DNA of 64,000 nt from Candidatus Gastranaerophilales bacterium (GTDB lineage: Bacteria; Cyanobacteriota; Vampirovibrionia; Gastranaerophilales; Gastranaerophilaceae), in NCBI GenBank assembly GCA_910587375.1, contig CAJULR010000026.1, forward strand, positions 1-64,000, read 5' to 3'. Below the pieces are notes generated by a model. It saw only the letters and a program-made list of their open reading frames with translations, did no database searches and was not told the origin of the DNA. Shown in pieces: positions 17,511 to 27,469 of the stretch; position 1 is the stretch's first letter; each line of letters starts with the position of its first letter. Made by a program: the position numbers and the translations under genes.

Positions 17511-18173
17511 TTATGCGTCATTTGTATTCAAGGCGTTTGGGCAAAATTTTTCAAGCATAGATTTTAATTTTTCAAGGGAAATTCCCATAACGTTAAAATA
17601 ATCCCCTTCAATTTTTTCTATAAAACTTTTTTTCGGCGGATTGTTAACTTCATCGGGTGTCAAAAAGTCTTGAATGCCGTAACTTCCCGCCTTATCAAGA
17701 GGTTTAAAAAGCTCTAAATATGCATGAATTTCATCATCTGAAAGTTTCCTGAATGTCACATAAGTTTCTTCAATTTCTGTTAAAACCTGGGTTTCTTTTG
17801 TTAAGTTTTCCTTGAAACCTGCTTCAGTTGGACATTTTACAAGTGAAATTGAAGTTACAACCTTGTGTGTTTTTCCTGAAAGTTTTTTTAACATTAAAAA
17901 AGCCTCGTCATAACTTTGAGGCTTTAATAAACACACATCACTATTACCTTCCCTGAGGATTACCATTGTATCTGCCCCGATAACAACCGCAGGAAAATCT
18001 ATGCCCCTTGCGGCGTCCAAGGCTTTGTTCAGAGAGTTCTTTTTTATAAAGCTTTCTTTATAAAATTTGAAGCTTTCTTCCTTATAACCTGATTTTACAA
18101 CCGTAAAATCAATCTTTCCTTCTGTTAAAATTTCTTTTCTTCTTGGTGAGTTTGACGCTAAAAGTATTTTCAT
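17511..18173 (-). CDS. maf: Maf-family nucleotide pyrophosphatase
   Basis: Maf proteins hydrolyse non-canonical or methylated nucleoside triphosphates (dTTP, UTP, m7GTP types) and influence septum formation. The start at 18173 puts LLASNSPRR at the N-terminus, where it belongs; the frame extends 18 codons upstream without family homology. Other family segments visible are VIGADTMVI, the SGKTHKVVTSISL stretch, and DKAGSYGIQ near residue 175. Length is 220 residues, slightly above the usual 190-200. Confidence 0.9.
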   Translation of the reverse strand: MKILLASNSPRRKEILTEGKIDFTVVKSGYKEESFKFYKESFIKKNSLNKALDAARGIDFPAVVIGADTMVILREGNSDVCLLKPQSYDEAFLMLKKLSGKTHKVVTSISLVKCPTEAGFKENLTKETQVLTEIEETYVTFRKLSDDEIHAYLELFKPLDKAGSYGIQDFLTPDEVNNPPKKSFIEKIEGDYFNVMGISLEKLKSMLEKFCPNALNTNDA

Positions 18174-18207
18174 ATCACCAATTTTACCATAAAAGCTCTT
18201 ATGTTGT

Positions 18208-18483
18208 TTAAGGCATTGCCGCTGCAAGTTCCGGCGGTTTTTTAAGCTTTATGTTTCTTGATTTTGTATATTGAATACTTCCTGAAATTGCGCTAATACA
18301 AGTGCTTTTCAGCTTTTGTTGAATGTTTAGCATGCTTAAATGCATTTGTGCATAATCATTCATTGCCTCATACATTTTTTCCGGATTTACCATTGAAGTT
18401 TGGATGATTGGGTTATCCACTTTTTGCATTGCATATTTTCTAACAAGCATTGCATCTATTCTATCTCTTGCGCCGATTGCCAT
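18208..18483 (-). CDS. Hypothetical 91-residue protein
   Basis: A small helical protein (Met-, Gln- and Lys-rich), probably soluble. It starts with MAIGARDRIDAMLVRKYAMQ after a GGGAG-type ribosome binding site and ends 34 bases before maf, so the two may be cotranscribed. No family recognised. Upstream 220 bases (18484-18705) hold no gene or obvious structure. Confidence 0.5.
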   Translation of the reverse strand: MAIGARDRIDAMLVRKYAMQKVDNPIIQTSMVNPEKMYEAMNDYAQMHLSMLNIQQKLKSTCISAISGSIQYTKSRNIKLKKPPELAAAMP

Positions 18484-18705
18484 AATCCTTTATCTCCCTA
18501 TAAAATTATATCCCTTACCTTTTGAGGCCTTATCCTTTTAAGTTTCCTTTGGCTCCCTTAAAACTTTAATTACCTCTTCCTGATTTAATAAAGTATTTTA
18601 CTTTCTAAAAATTGCCCGGTTTATTTAAAAGTGCTTAACATTTCTTAACAAAAACAAAATACCAGGCTTGGATACGGCTTTTGGGATGAAAGAATGTTTG
18701 ATATC

Positions 18706-19917
18706 TTAGACGCATTCTTTGAACACTTGTTTTAAGTCTTTTGTTATGCCGAAAAAGCCGGTAAGAAAGGCCAAAGCTGCCATTATGACGAGAATTTTCT
18801 CAACGCCTATGGCTTCGCCAATATACCCTAATGGCGCAAGGCTCAAAGCGCCAATTCCCCAGCTGAAGCCTTGCATAACTCCTGAAATTACGCCCTTGTG
18901 CTCTTTCATAAGGTTTTGCGCCGCAACAATTGTGACAGAAACGGAAAGGAAGATAAAATATCCGCTTAAAATAAAGATGGCAACAGCCAAAAGCGGAGCT
19001 TTATCAATTGTAAAGATGAACAATAAAACTAATGGCAAAATTGTCCAAAACGATAACTTGATGATGTTTTCTGCCCCGATTTTCTTTTCAATTTTGGAAC
19101 TTGTCATCATAGAAACGCCGGATAGGATGAAAAATGCTGTAACAATTACCCCGATTTGGCTTAAGGTAAAGCCTCTGTCTTTTAGAATAAACGGTACAAA
19201 GGTGCCAAAGCTTATGCTCATGCCGGATTTCACGATTGCAATCCACACAAGCGAAAGGTAGGTTTTTTTCTTTAAAATCTCTTTCATTATGTTAAAGAAA
19301 TTTTCCTTTGCCTTAACCACAGCGTCTGACGGAATTTTTGGCACGACAAAATAAAGAACAATTGCCGTTAAAATCCCTAAAACCGTGACATATGAGAGCG
19401 AATACGGCCCAAAATGCTCTACAAGCGTGGATGACATAACAGGCCCAAGGGCGTAACCTATTGTTCCAAGCCCCATAAAGGCGCCCATATATTTTGAAAG
19501 GTTTGGATTGTTAAAATTAAAAGTGTTCACAAGGCTTGTCACCTGAGGATGAAAAAGCGCATTGCCGCACATCCCAAGAAGCAAGAAAAGCGCCACAAGC
19601 CAAAGGTTATCAACAGCAACCGTTAAAGGAATGAAAATTGCCCCCATAACAAGCCCCCAGACCATAAAGGTTCTGTGGCGCATTCTGTCTGCAAAAAACC
19701 CGAATAATGGCTGCATCATAGATGAAAAAAGGTGTCCGCAGGCAATTATAAGGCTTATTGTTGAAAGTTTTATGCCAAGTTTGGATGTTAAAAAAGGGTA
19801 TAAGGGAATTAGCGCGGAAGCGTACAAATCCACCATAAAATGCCCCATTGAAAGCCCGAATATTGCCTTTTTATTTGCCGTTAATGCGTTTGTGTTGTCC
19901 AATGCGTTATTTTTCAT
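18706..19917 (-). CDS. MFS transporter, fosmidomycin-resistance (Fsr)-like
   Basis: About 403 residues with twelve predicted transmembrane helices. The signature of the Fsr branch is visible: SMGHFMVDLYASALIPLYPF at the first helix, then FGFFADRMRHR at the loop between helices 2 and 3. These proton-linked exporters confer fosmidomycin or other drug efflux in some bacteria; the natural substrate is unknown. The start at 19917 follows AGGA; the frame extends 21 codons further upstream. It lies downstream of purH on the same strand (106 bases). Confidence 0.8.
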   Translation of the reverse strand: MKNNALDNTNALTANKKAIFGLSMGHFMVDLYASALIPLYPFLTSKLGIKLSTISLIIACGHLFSSMMQPLFGFFADRMRHRTFMVWGLVMGAIFIPLTVAVDNLWLVALFLLLGMCGNALFHPQVTSLVNTFNFNNPNLSKYMGAFMGLGTIGYALGPVMSSTLVEHFGPYSLSYVTVLGILTAIVLYFVVPKIPSDAVVKAKENFFNIMKEILKKKTYLSLVWIAIVKSGMSISFGTFVPFILKDRGFTLSQIGVIVTAFFILSGVSMMTSSKIEKKIGAENIIKLSFWTILPLVLLFIFTIDKAPLLAVAIFILSGYFIFLSVSVTIVAAQNLMKEHKGVISGVMQGFSWGIGALSLAPLGYIGEAIGVEKILVIMAALAFLTGFFGITKDLKQVFKECV

Positions 19918-20023
19918 AAAATTTTCCTGTACTAAAAGGTGTTTTTGTTTGTCTTGCAATGTTTTTGGCCGCAAAATCATATAATACCGCTAAAGCCGGT
20001 GAAATTTCAACCCCTCTTGAAGC

Positions 20024-21559
20024 CTAGTGCCTAAAGTGTCTTATCCCTGTTGTCACCATTACAAGCCCCAGTTTGTCTGCAGTTTTAATAACTTCCGGGT
20101 CTTTAATGCTGCCCCCGGGCTGAATAATTGCCGCAACGCGCTCTTGGGCTGCAACTTCTATGTTATCAATTGCAGGGAAAAATCCGTCGCTTGCAATAAC
20201 AGAGCCCTTTGCGCTGTCACAAACCCGTTTTAGGGCAATTTCAACAGACCCCACTCTGCTTGTTTGTCCGCCGCAAAGCCCCAGGGTTCTTAAATCCTTG
20301 GCAACAACAATTGCGTTTGATTTTAAGTGCTTGCAAACTTTAAACGCAAAAACCATATCTTCGACCATTTCTTGTGTTGGCTTCTCTTTTGTGACGGTCT
20401 TAAATGTTGCGGGGTCAAGCTCTTTGGAATCTTTTTCCTGTAAAAGCGCGCCAAAAGGCGTTAAGCGAATTTCTTTTTGCGTGAATTTTAAATATTTATC
20501 CAGTGGCGTTAAAAGCCTCACCACGCGCAGGTTTTTCTTTTTCTTAAGCTCATCAACCGCGTCCTCTGTGAATTCGGGCGCAATTACAACCTCTAAAAAC
20601 ATAGCAGTAAGGTTTTTGGCAATTTCCAAATCTACTTTTTTTGTGAAAGCAACAATTCCGCCAAATGCGCTCAATGGGTCACAGTCAAGCGCCTTTTGCC
20701 AGGCTTCAAGAAGCGTCTTTCCAAGCGCCACGCCGCATGGGTTTGTGTGCTTGATAATAACTGCAGCGTTTACATCAAAAAATTCTGCCGCAATGTTAAG
20801 TGCTGCGGTCGCGTCCAAAATATTATTATATGAAAATTCTTTGCCGTTTAAAAATTCATATTCAATCTCTTCGCCATAATTATATAAAGCGGCTGCCTGG
20901 TGCGGGTTTTCGCCATATCTTAAATCTTTAATTTTGTTTAAATAAAAAGCTTCATGCTCTAAAAGTGCACCCTGTTCTTCGTTTTCTGCCACATCCGCAG
21001 AGGTTTCCCTGAAACGTCTTTCAAATTCATTCATAATTTCAAAATCATATTTTGAAGTTCTCTGAAAGGCTTTAACTGCAAGGTTTTCTCTTGTTTTTAA
21101 ATCAACATTTTCAATATCAATTTCATAATCCTTAACATCTGAAATTACAACAACGTTTTCAAAATTTTTCGCCCCCGCTCTTAAAAGCGCAACACCGCCT
21201 ATATCAATGTTTTTCACAAGCGTTTCAATGTCAACATCTTTTCCTTTATATTCTTCAAAGGGGTAAAGATTTACGCACACAAGGTCAAAAGCTTTGCAAT
21301 CAGCCGCAGAAAGCTCTTCGCGCTCTTTTAAATCTGCTAAAATTCCTGCAAAAATTTTTGGATGTAGAGATTTAACTTTTCCACTGATAAGTTCCCTAAA
21401 GCCTGTGATATCAGCGCTTTCCACGGCTTTTATTCCGTTTTTAGCCAAAAGATCAAATGTGCCCCCGGTTGAAACAATTTCATAGCCTGCTTTTTCAAGC
21501 CTGCTTGCAAATTCAACGATTCCTGTTTTGTCGAAAACACTTATATACGCTCTTTTCAT
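20024..21559 (-). CDS. purH: Bifunctional AICAR transformylase/IMP cyclohydrolase
   Basis: PurH performs the last two steps of IMP synthesis. The 511-residue length is normal. The N-terminal MGS-like IMP cyclohydrolase domain (to about 145) has ISVFDKTGI and STGGTFDLL. The C-terminal transformylase carries DLRYGENPHQAA, IIKHTNPCGVA (the His-Thr active site near residue 245) and DGFFPAIDNIEVAAQ. I chose 21559 (MKRAYIS) over an ORF start 53 codons upstream, because the extra part has no homology and would run into a terminator. A terminator separates it from surE. Confidence 0.96.
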   Translation of the reverse strand: MKRAYISVFDKTGIVEFASRLEKAGYEIVSTGGTFDLLAKNGIKAVESADITGFRELISGKVKSLHPKIFAGILADLKEREELSAADCKAFDLVCVNLYPFEEYKGKDVDIETLVKNIDIGGVALLRAGAKNFENVVVISDVKDYEIDIENVDLKTRENLAVKAFQRTSKYDFEIMNEFERRFRETSADVAENEEQGALLEHEAFYLNKIKDLRYGENPHQAAALYNYGEEIEYEFLNGKEFSYNNILDATAALNIAAEFFDVNAAVIIKHTNPCGVALGKTLLEAWQKALDCDPLSAFGGIVAFTKKVDLEIAKNLTAMFLEVVIAPEFTEDAVDELKKKKNLRVVRLLTPLDKYLKFTQKEIRLTPFGALLQEKDSKELDPATFKTVTKEKPTQEMVEDMVFAFKVCKHLKSNAIVVAKDLRTLGLCGGQTSRVGSVEIALKRVCDSAKGSVIASDGFFPAIDNIEVAAQERVAAIIQPGGSIKDPEVIKTADKLGLVMVTTGIRHFRH

Positions 21560-21624
21560 AAAAAACCTCAAAACATCCTTGTATACTAAAAATTGTACAA
21601 CAAAAACAGTAAATTCAAGCATTA

Positions 21625-21656
21625 AAAAGCGCCTGATATAATTTTCAGACGCTTTT
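21625..21656 (-). terminator. Intrinsic terminator after surE
   Basis: AAAAGCGCCTG (21625-21635) pairs with CAGACGCTTTT (21646-21656) over 11 positions with one mismatch and a 10-base loop. On the minus strand the hairpin ends in TTTTTAAT. It lies just beyond surE and before the purH start, so purH needs its own promoter in the 65 bases between. Confidence 0.7.
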
Positions 21657-21687
21657 AAAACTTTTAAAACGGAATATCTTGGATGTG

Positions 21688-22500
21688 TTACTCCTGCTTT
21701 GCCCCGTAACCGTACCAATCACAGATTCCGTCTTTGCAAAATTCCCGTTCAAGCTCTGCCATAATTGCCTTATGGGTCATTTCAAAGGTTATTGGCGTAA
21801 TAGAAATTCTGTTTGCACGCACGGCGCTTATGTCTGTTCCGTCCTCTTCGTGCTTGGTTGTAAGCTCTCCGGCCATCCAGTAATAAACTTTGCCTCTCGG
21901 GTCAACCCTTTTTTCATATTCATCCGTGAACATTTTGGAGCCCAATTTTGTAATCTCAACCCCTGCAATATCGGCCTCTTCAAGCGCCGGCGTGTTGATA
22001 TTTAAAATTGTTTTTTCTGGGAATTTAATCTTTTCAATTTTTGGTAAAAATTTCAAAATAAATTCAGCTGTAACGTCGAAATACACAGGGTCACAGCTCA
22101 TGCTGGCTAAACTTACCGCAATGCTTGGGTAATTCAGCATGGCTCCTTCCATAGCACAGCTCACTGTGCCTGAATAGAGGATGTCTATTCCGAGGTTCGG
22201 GCCGTGGTTAATCCCTGACATCACTAAATCCGGTTTTAAATCTTCCTTTAAAAGCTCAATTAGCCCCAGTTTCACGCAGTCGCCCGGGGTTCCTGATGTG
22301 ACCCATACTCTTTTTGCGCCGAATTTTGATTCCAATTCTTCAACCCTAATCGGAGTATGCAAAGTTAAAGAGTGCCCTGCAGCGCTTCTTTCGCGGTCTG
22401 GTGCCACAACATACACGTCATGCTCCTTGCTTAATGTTGTCATCAGGGCTTTTATGCCTAAAGCCGTTATGCCGTCGTCGTTTGCAATTAAAATTTTCAT
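21688..22500 (-). CDS. surE: 5'-nucleotidase SurE
   Basis: SurE is a metal-dependent nucleoside 5'-monophosphatase that helps stationary-phase survival. The 270-residue protein starts with ILIANDDGITALGIKAL (the metal-binding Asp pair near residues 8-9), followed by VVAPDRERSAAGHSLTL and SGINHGPNLGIDILYSGTVS (metal and phosphate ligands near residues 92-110). It is within the usual 250-270 residue range. Confidence 0.95.
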   Translation of the reverse strand: MKILIANDDGITALGIKALMTTLSKEHDVYVVAPDRERSAAGHSLTLHTPIRVEELESKFGAKRVWVTSGTPGDCVKLGLIELLKEDLKPDLVMSGINHGPNLGIDILYSGTVSCAMEGAMLNYPSIAVSLASMSCDPVYFDVTAEFILKFLPKIEKIKFPEKTILNINTPALEEADIAGVEITKLGSKMFTDEYEKRVDPRGKVYYWMAGELTTKHEEDGTDISAVRANRISITPITFEMTHKAIMAELEREFCKDGICDWYGYGAKQE

Positions 22501-22628
22501 ACTTTTTTCCTAAAATTTTTCCTAAAAATTGTGCAATCTTTTCCTTATTATATCATAACTTTTATTGCCATTTTATTTCATATATTATAAAATATTTTTG
22601 ACTAGAGTTTTTAGATGAGGAGTCAAAT

Positions 22629-22799
22629 ATGGCAAGAATAGTAAGACCCACCTGGGCTATTAGATGTTTAAATTCAAGCTGCAGAGAGCTTTTTGAGGTT
22701 GTTGTATTATCAGATAATAAGCAGCAGGAAGTTGTTTGCCCAAAATGCGGTGAGCACTATATCTATCCGCCAAATCAGGATGATGAAGTTCAGGAATAA
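22629..22799 (+). CDS. 56-residue zinc-ribbon protein
   Basis: This small gene has a strong AGGAG at about 22619-22623. The product holds two Cys pairs, C13 (RCLNSSCREL) and C41-PK-C44 (VVCPKCGEHY), the geometry of a zinc ribbon. Its stop overlaps the next ATG (TAATG), so it is translationally coupled to the radical SAM gene. Zinc ribbons of this size may bind nucleic acid or act as rubredoxin-like sites; a partner role for the radical SAM enzyme is speculation. Confidence 0.7.
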   Translation: MARIVRPTWAIRCLNSSCRELFEVVVLSDNKQQEVVCPKCGEHYIYPPNQDDEVQE

Positions 22800-23755
22800 T
22801 GCCTGATTTAGATGTTTCAAATGCCTCAAATGCTTCTGTAGACAGGTTTTCAAAGAAGCGCTATTTTACATTCAATGATTACCTTTTTCAAAAATTCGGG
22901 AAAAAGGTATATAAAATAACGCTGGACGCCGGTTTTTCCTGCCCAAACAGGGATGGGACAATATCAAAGGGCGGCTGCATTTTTTGTGACGACTCCGGGA
23001 GCTTCTCTCAGGCACATTCCTCAAGGCTTTCAATTAAAGAGCAAGTTCAAACCGCAATTTTAAATTTGCCAAAAAGGTTCAAGGCCGAGGCTTTTTTAGC
23101 TTATTTTCAGGCTTTTTCAAACACCTATGCACCGCTTGAAACTTTGAAAAAAGTTTATGACGACGCTTTTTCGGACCCCAGAGTGGTTGGAATTTCAATC
23201 GGGACAAGGCCTGATTGTGTTGACGCCGAAAAACTGGATTTAATTTCAACGTATAAAAATCCCTGGCTCGAATTGGGCCTGCAAAGCGCTCATAATAAGA
23301 CTTTAGAGCTTATTAACCGGGGGCATAATTTCGAAACGTTTGAAAGAGCCTATATTTTAGCTAAAGAAAAAGGTATAAAAGTCTGTGTTCACGTGATTTT
23401 GGGCCTTCCAGGTGAAACGCCAAAGGACATGCTTCAAACAGCAAGAATTTTGTCAAAACTTAATGTGGACGGCATAAAGCTCCATGCCCTAACAGTGCTT
23501 GAAAACACTCCATTGGCGCGTGTTTACGCCCAAAATCCTATTCCACTTTTATCTGAAGATGAATATTGTAACCTTGTATGTGATATTATTGAAATTTTGC
23601 CGCCCGAAACAACGGTGCACAGGGTTGGGGGCAGCGGCCTTTCAACTTCTTTAATTGCGCCGCTTTGGGCAAGAAATAAATTTGAAACCATGAATAAAAT
23701 TGACAGAATTCTTTGGGAGCGAAATACAAGACAGGGCGTGAAATACAAGCCTTAA
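22799..23755 (+). CDS. TIGR01212-family radical SAM protein
   Basis: A 318-residue radical SAM enzyme of the YhcC/TIGR01212 type. Its [4Fe-4S] ligands lie in CPNRDGTISKGGCIFC (near residues 48-63), in which the C-x2-C end is preceded by a long first spacing typical of this family. Later motifs include SIGTRPDCV and VHVILGLPGET. YhcC has been linked to tRNA or stress responses in some reports, but the reaction is not established. It is coupled to the zinc-ribbon gene. Confidence 0.85.
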   Translation: MPDLDVSNASNASVDRFSKKRYFTFNDYLFQKFGKKVYKITLDAGFSCPNRDGTISKGGCIFCDDSGSFSQAHSSRLSIKEQVQTAILNLPKRFKAEAFLAYFQAFSNTYAPLETLKKVYDDAFSDPRVVGISIGTRPDCVDAEKLDLISTYKNPWLELGLQSAHNKTLELINRGHNFETFERAYILAKEKGIKVCVHVILGLPGETPKDMLQTARILSKLNVDGIKLHALTVLENTPLARVYAQNPIPLLSEDEYCNLVCDIIEILPPETTVHRVGGSGLSTSLIAPLWARNKFETMNKIDRILWERNTRQGVKYKP

Positions 23756-23765
23756 GATAGTGTTT

Positions 23766-24887
23766 TTAACAATGTTCCTTGATTTTTTGAACAATGTCCT
23801 GCGCTGCAATTGCCGCTGTACTCCAGCAATTTTGAAGGTTAAAACCCCCGCAAAATCCGTCTATATCAAGCGCTTCACCAATTATCCAAAGCTTTTCATT
23901 TATTTTTGAATGGCAGTTTTTGTCAATTTCATTTAAGGAAACGCCGCCCGCATGGACGATTTCGCCCTTGCCGTCAGGGCTTGTTATAGTAAATTCAAGG
24001 TTTTTGAGCTTTTCTATTTCCTCTTTTTTGGCGTGAGCCGCCTGTTTATCAAAGTTTATCCCGTATTGTTCGAATAAATATTTTGCGAGCGATTTTGGAA
24101 TAAATTCTGAAATTATGTTGCCGAAAGATTTTTTCGGGGCTGCGTGGAGTGCCTCTAAAACCGTGTCAGGGTTCATTATTGGGATTTTTATATCATAAGG
24201 GTAGGCTTTTTTAGCGTTAATTGATGAAATTTTAAAAATTTCAGGACCTGAAATTCCAACGTGGGTAAAGATTATGCCCCCATTTTCCGTGTGTATACTT
24301 ACTCCTGTGGGGAAATTCGCCCCTTTGTTTTTTATCTTTAACCCACAAAGTGAAGGTACAAAAGGAATTACCGTGTGGCCAAAATGTGCAGCCAGCGAAT
24401 GACGGTCCTTTGAGCCTGTGGCAAGTACCACAATATCGTATTCATCAAGTTCTTCGGGATTTTTTACGATTTTTTGATTAAATTTTACACTTATTCCGTT
24501 TTTTAAAGCTGAAATCATTTGTGTCCGAACGGTTTTAGCGCTTTGTGATACGGGGAATATCCTGTTATCGGGCTGAGTGAAGGTTTTAATTCCTATTTTT
24601 TCAAAGTATTCAAGAGTTTCTGTCGTTAAATATCTGGAAAATATTGAATATAGGAACTTTTCGCCCCTTGGATAATTGCTTGCAAAAACTTTAAAATCAG
24701 ACTCGGCGTAAGTTAAGTTGCAGCGGCCGTTTCCGGTTGGCAAAATTGTTGCGAGCGTGGGAAGAGGGTCGAAAAACGTGATAGAATAAGCATTTAAGCC
24801 TGTTTTTTGAAATTCCTCAATTAGCTGTAATCCGCAGTAGACGCCGCTTGGCCCCGTTCCGACAATTGCAATTTTAATTTGTTTCAT
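23766..24887 (-). CDS. NAD(P)/FAD-dependent oxidoreductase, HI0933 type
   Basis: The N-terminus has a dinucleotide-binding GTGPSGVYCGL (near residues 9-19), a second FAD motif VVLATGSKDRH near residue 152, and a C-terminal GFCGGFNLQNCWSTAAIAAQDI match to the HI0933/aminoacetone-oxidase family. Length is 373 residues with the start at 24887; 21 upstream codons in frame look non-homologous and overlap folK further. The cellular substrate of this family is uncertain. It overlaps the 3' end of folK by 14 bases. Confidence 0.85.
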   Translation of the reverse strand: MKQIKIAIVGTGPSGVYCGLQLIEEFQKTGLNAYSITFFDPLPTLATILPTGNGRCNLTYAESDFKVFASNYPRGEKFLYSIFSRYLTTETLEYFEKIGIKTFTQPDNRIFPVSQSAKTVRTQMISALKNGISVKFNQKIVKNPEELDEYDIVVLATGSKDRHSLAAHFGHTVIPFVPSLCGLKIKNKGANFPTGVSIHTENGGIIFTHVGISGPEIFKISSINAKKAYPYDIKIPIMNPDTVLEALHAAPKKSFGNIISEFIPKSLAKYLFEQYGINFDKQAAHAKKEEIEKLKNLEFTITSPDGKGEIVHAGGVSLNEIDKNCHSKINEKLWIIGEALDIDGFCGGFNLQNCWSTAAIAAQDIVQKIKEHC

Positions 24888-25398
24888 AAGCTTCATCTGT
24901 CGGAATTGTACCGTATAAAAACACGTCTTCAGGGGCTTCCAGGGCTTCATGGAGCTCTAAAATACTTTTTTTAAGCACCGGGTGGATAAAATTTGGGCAG
25001 ATTTCAAGCAGGGGAACAAGGGCAAAAGCCCTCTGGTGTACGTATTTATGGGGAATTTCAAGTATTTCATTTTGCAAAATTAAATCATCGTAAAATAATA
25101 TATCAATATCTATGGCGCGCTCGCCCCAACGCTCCTCTGCGTCGCGGTTTCGACCTAATTTTTCTTCAATATTCTGGCAAATTCTCAAAAGCTCAACAGG
25201 CTGCAATTCAGTCCTAATCGCAATTGCAGCGTTTACAAACCACTGCTGATTTTTTAAACCCCAGGGTTCCGTCTCATAAAAGGCGGAGCTTGCAACAAGA
25301 TTTATAGAGTTGTCTGCGGTCAAAAAGTTAACTGCCTGCTGGATTTGCGACAGTCTATCTCCTTTATTTGAGCCCAGGGAGAGCAGTACGAGTGCCAT
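24874..25398 (-). CDS. folK: 2-amino-4-hydroxy-6-hydroxymethyldihydropteridine pyrophosphokinase
   Basis: FolK (HPPK) transfers pyrophosphate from ATP to 6-hydroxymethyl-7,8-dihydropterin in folate synthesis. The 174-residue protein opens with LLSLGSNKGDRLSQI and has RFFETEPWG-like YETEPWGLKNQQWFVNA near residue 45, RWGERAIDIDILFYDD near residues 90-105 and the IPHKYVHQRAFALVPL segment. Start at 25398 (MALVLL) leaves 22 upstream codons unused. folB and folP are not beside it. Confidence 0.93.
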   Translation of the reverse strand: MALVLLSLGSNKGDRLSQIQQAVNFLTADNSINLVASSAFYETEPWGLKNQQWFVNAAIAIRTELQPVELLRICQNIEEKLGRNRDAEERWGERAIDIDILFYDDLILQNEILEIPHKYVHQRAFALVPLLEICPNFIHPVLKKSILELHEALEAPEDVFLYGTIPTDEAYETN

Positions 25399-25499
25399 TT
25401 GCTTTTCTTCTTTACGTGCTGTATTTGTAATTAACATTTTATTATTCTTTTGATATAATGGCAACAGGCATATTTTAAAATTTTTAAAAAGGATAAGAA

Positions 25500-27452
25500 A
25501 TGAAGAATAATCAGTCTTTAGGGGTTTATATAATTGTTGGAATCATTGCGCTTATTGTGCTTGCGATGGTTTTTGCAGGGCCTGTAACTTCAACAAGCGA
25601 AATTTCATACACCCAATTTATTGAAAAGGTTAAAAACGGTGAGATTAAGTCCGCTGTAATCTCTAAAGACCTTGTTATTGCTGTGCCTAAGGACAATAAA
25701 ACTGCTGAAACCAAGGCGGTGACTGAAAACGGTTCCGAAAATGATGGAGTGGCAAAAAATCCTGTTGATAATTTTGCTTCGCAGTTTGTAATGCCTACGG
25801 GACAAGAGGTTGCGACTTTGCAATATAAAGTGCGCGTGCCTGAAAATGACCCCGGGCTTTACCCGCTTTTGGAGCAGCATGGGGTGGAAGTTGTTCTCAA
25901 AAAGCCCCAGGATGGTTCTATTTTAGGGACTTTGGGGTCAATTTTAATTCCAATTTTCTTTATTGGCTTAATAATCTTAATATTAAGAGGAATTCAGCAA
26001 GGCGGTTCTGCCGCAATGAATTTTGGCAAATCAAGGGCCAAAATGATGCTTGAAAATAAGGTAAAGGTGACTTTTAAAGATGTGGCCGGGATTGATGAAG
26101 AAAAACAAGAGCTTGAAGAGATTGTGGATTTTCTGAAAAATGCTGAAAAATATACAAAATTGGGCGCAAAAATTCCAAAAGGCGTTCTTTTGGTCGGTGT
26201 GCCTGGAACCGGCAAAACCCTTATGGCAAAAGCAGTTGCAGGGGAGGCGGGAGTGCCGTTCTTTTCTATATCAGGTTCAGATTTTGTTGAGATGTTTGTC
26301 GGCGTTGGTGCAAGCCGCGTTCGCGACCTTTTTGAACAGGCAAAAAAACATCAGCCCTGTATTATTTTTATAGATGAAATTGACGCTGTTGGCCGCCAAA
26401 GGGGCGCCGGTATGGGCGGTGGGCATGATGAGAGGGAGCAAACCCTGAACCAGCTTTTGGTTGAAATGGATGGGTTTGACGAAAACACTAATATTATTGT
26501 GCTTGCGGCAACAAACAGGCCTGATATTCTTGATAATGCGCTGTTAAGACCCGGTCGTTTTGACCGTCAAATTATAATCAACAGGCCCGATATCTTGGGC
26601 CGCGAGCAGATTTTAAATGTCCATGCTAAAAATAAGCCTTTGGCAAAAGATGTTGACTTAAAGGTGCTTGCAAAGAGGACTCCGGGGTTTACCGGGGCAG
26701 ATTTGCAGAACCTGCTTAATGAAGCGGCACTTTTAAGCGCGCGTCATAACAATTCAGAAATTACCTTTGCGCACCTGGATGAAGCTATAGACAAGGTTAT
26801 GGCGGGTCCTGAGAAAAAATCAAGAATTATTTCTGATGAGGAAAAGGAAAATACGGCACACCATGAGGTTGGTCATGCCCTATTAGCGCTGCTTTTGGAC
26901 AATTGCGACCCGCTTCATAAGGTTTCAATTATTCCGCGCGGCATGGCGCTTGGAATTACTACGGTTTTGCCTGAAAAAGACCATTTGACGCTGAAAAAAA
27001 ACCAGCTTTTAGATAGAATTACTATGACGCTTGGCGGAAGGGTGGCTGAAGAAATTATCTATGGTCCTGAAAACATTACTACGGGCGCTTCTAATGACCT
27101 TGAGAAGGTGACGGCGATTGCGCGCAAAATGGTTACGGTTTATGGCATGTCGGATAAAATGGGTAATCTTCAATATGGAAAAAGCCAGGAGCATGTCTTT
27201 ATGGGGCGTGATTTTGGGCACAGCCGTGATTTTTCGGATGAAATTGCGGCTGAAATTGATAAAGAAGTGAAGAAAATTGTGGATGAAAGGTATGAAATTG
27301 CCCGCAGATTGCTTCGCGAAAACGAAGATATGTTAAGAAAGATTGCGCGCGAACTTTTAGAGCGCGAAACCCTTGATGACACTGAATTTGTAGAAATTAT
27401 GGAAAAAATTAGGGCTCAAAGAGGGGATGGCGCTCCCGGGGCTTCTGTATAG
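25500..27452 (+). CDS. ftsH: ATP-dependent zinc metalloprotease FtsH
   Basis: FtsH degrades membrane and regulatory proteins. The 650-residue protein has two N-terminal membrane segments (about residues 7-27 and 150-170), a periplasmic domain between them, Walker A GVPGTGKT (233-240), Walker B IIFIDEIDAVG, the second region of homology with RPDILDNALLRPGRFDR, and the protease site HEVGH at 455-459. AAGGATAAGAA precedes the ATG. The corrinoid protein gene cdhD begins 17 bases after the stop, without a terminator, so they are likely cotranscribed. Confidence 0.97.
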   Translation: MKNNQSLGVYIIVGIIALIVLAMVFAGPVTSTSEISYTQFIEKVKNGEIKSAVISKDLVIAVPKDNKTAETKAVTENGSENDGVAKNPVDNFASQFVMPTGQEVATLQYKVRVPENDPGLYPLLEQHGVEVVLKKPQDGSILGTLGSILIPIFFIGLIILILRGIQQGGSAAMNFGKSRAKMMLENKVKVTFKDVAGIDEEKQELEEIVDFLKNAEKYTKLGAKIPKGVLLVGVPGTGKTLMAKAVAGEAGVPFFSISGSDFVEMFVGVGASRVRDLFEQAKKHQPCIIFIDEIDAVGRQRGAGMGGGHDEREQTLNQLLVEMDGFDENTNIIVLAATNRPDILDNALLRPGRFDRQIIINRPDILGREQILNVHAKNKPLAKDVDLKVLAKRTPGFTGADLQNLLNEAALLSARHNNSEITFAHLDEAIDKVMAGPEKKSRIISDEEKENTAHHEVGHALLALLLDNCDPLHKVSIIPRGMALGITTVLPEKDHLTLKKNQLLDRITMTLGGRVAEEIIYGPENITTGASNDLEKVTAIARKMVTVYGMSDKMGNLQYGKSQEHVFMGRDFGHSRDFSDEIAAEIDKEVKKIVDERYEIARRLLRENEDMLRKIARELLERETLDDTEFVEIMEKIRAQRGDGAPGASV

Positions 27453-27469
27453 ACAGGCGCGGTGAATCT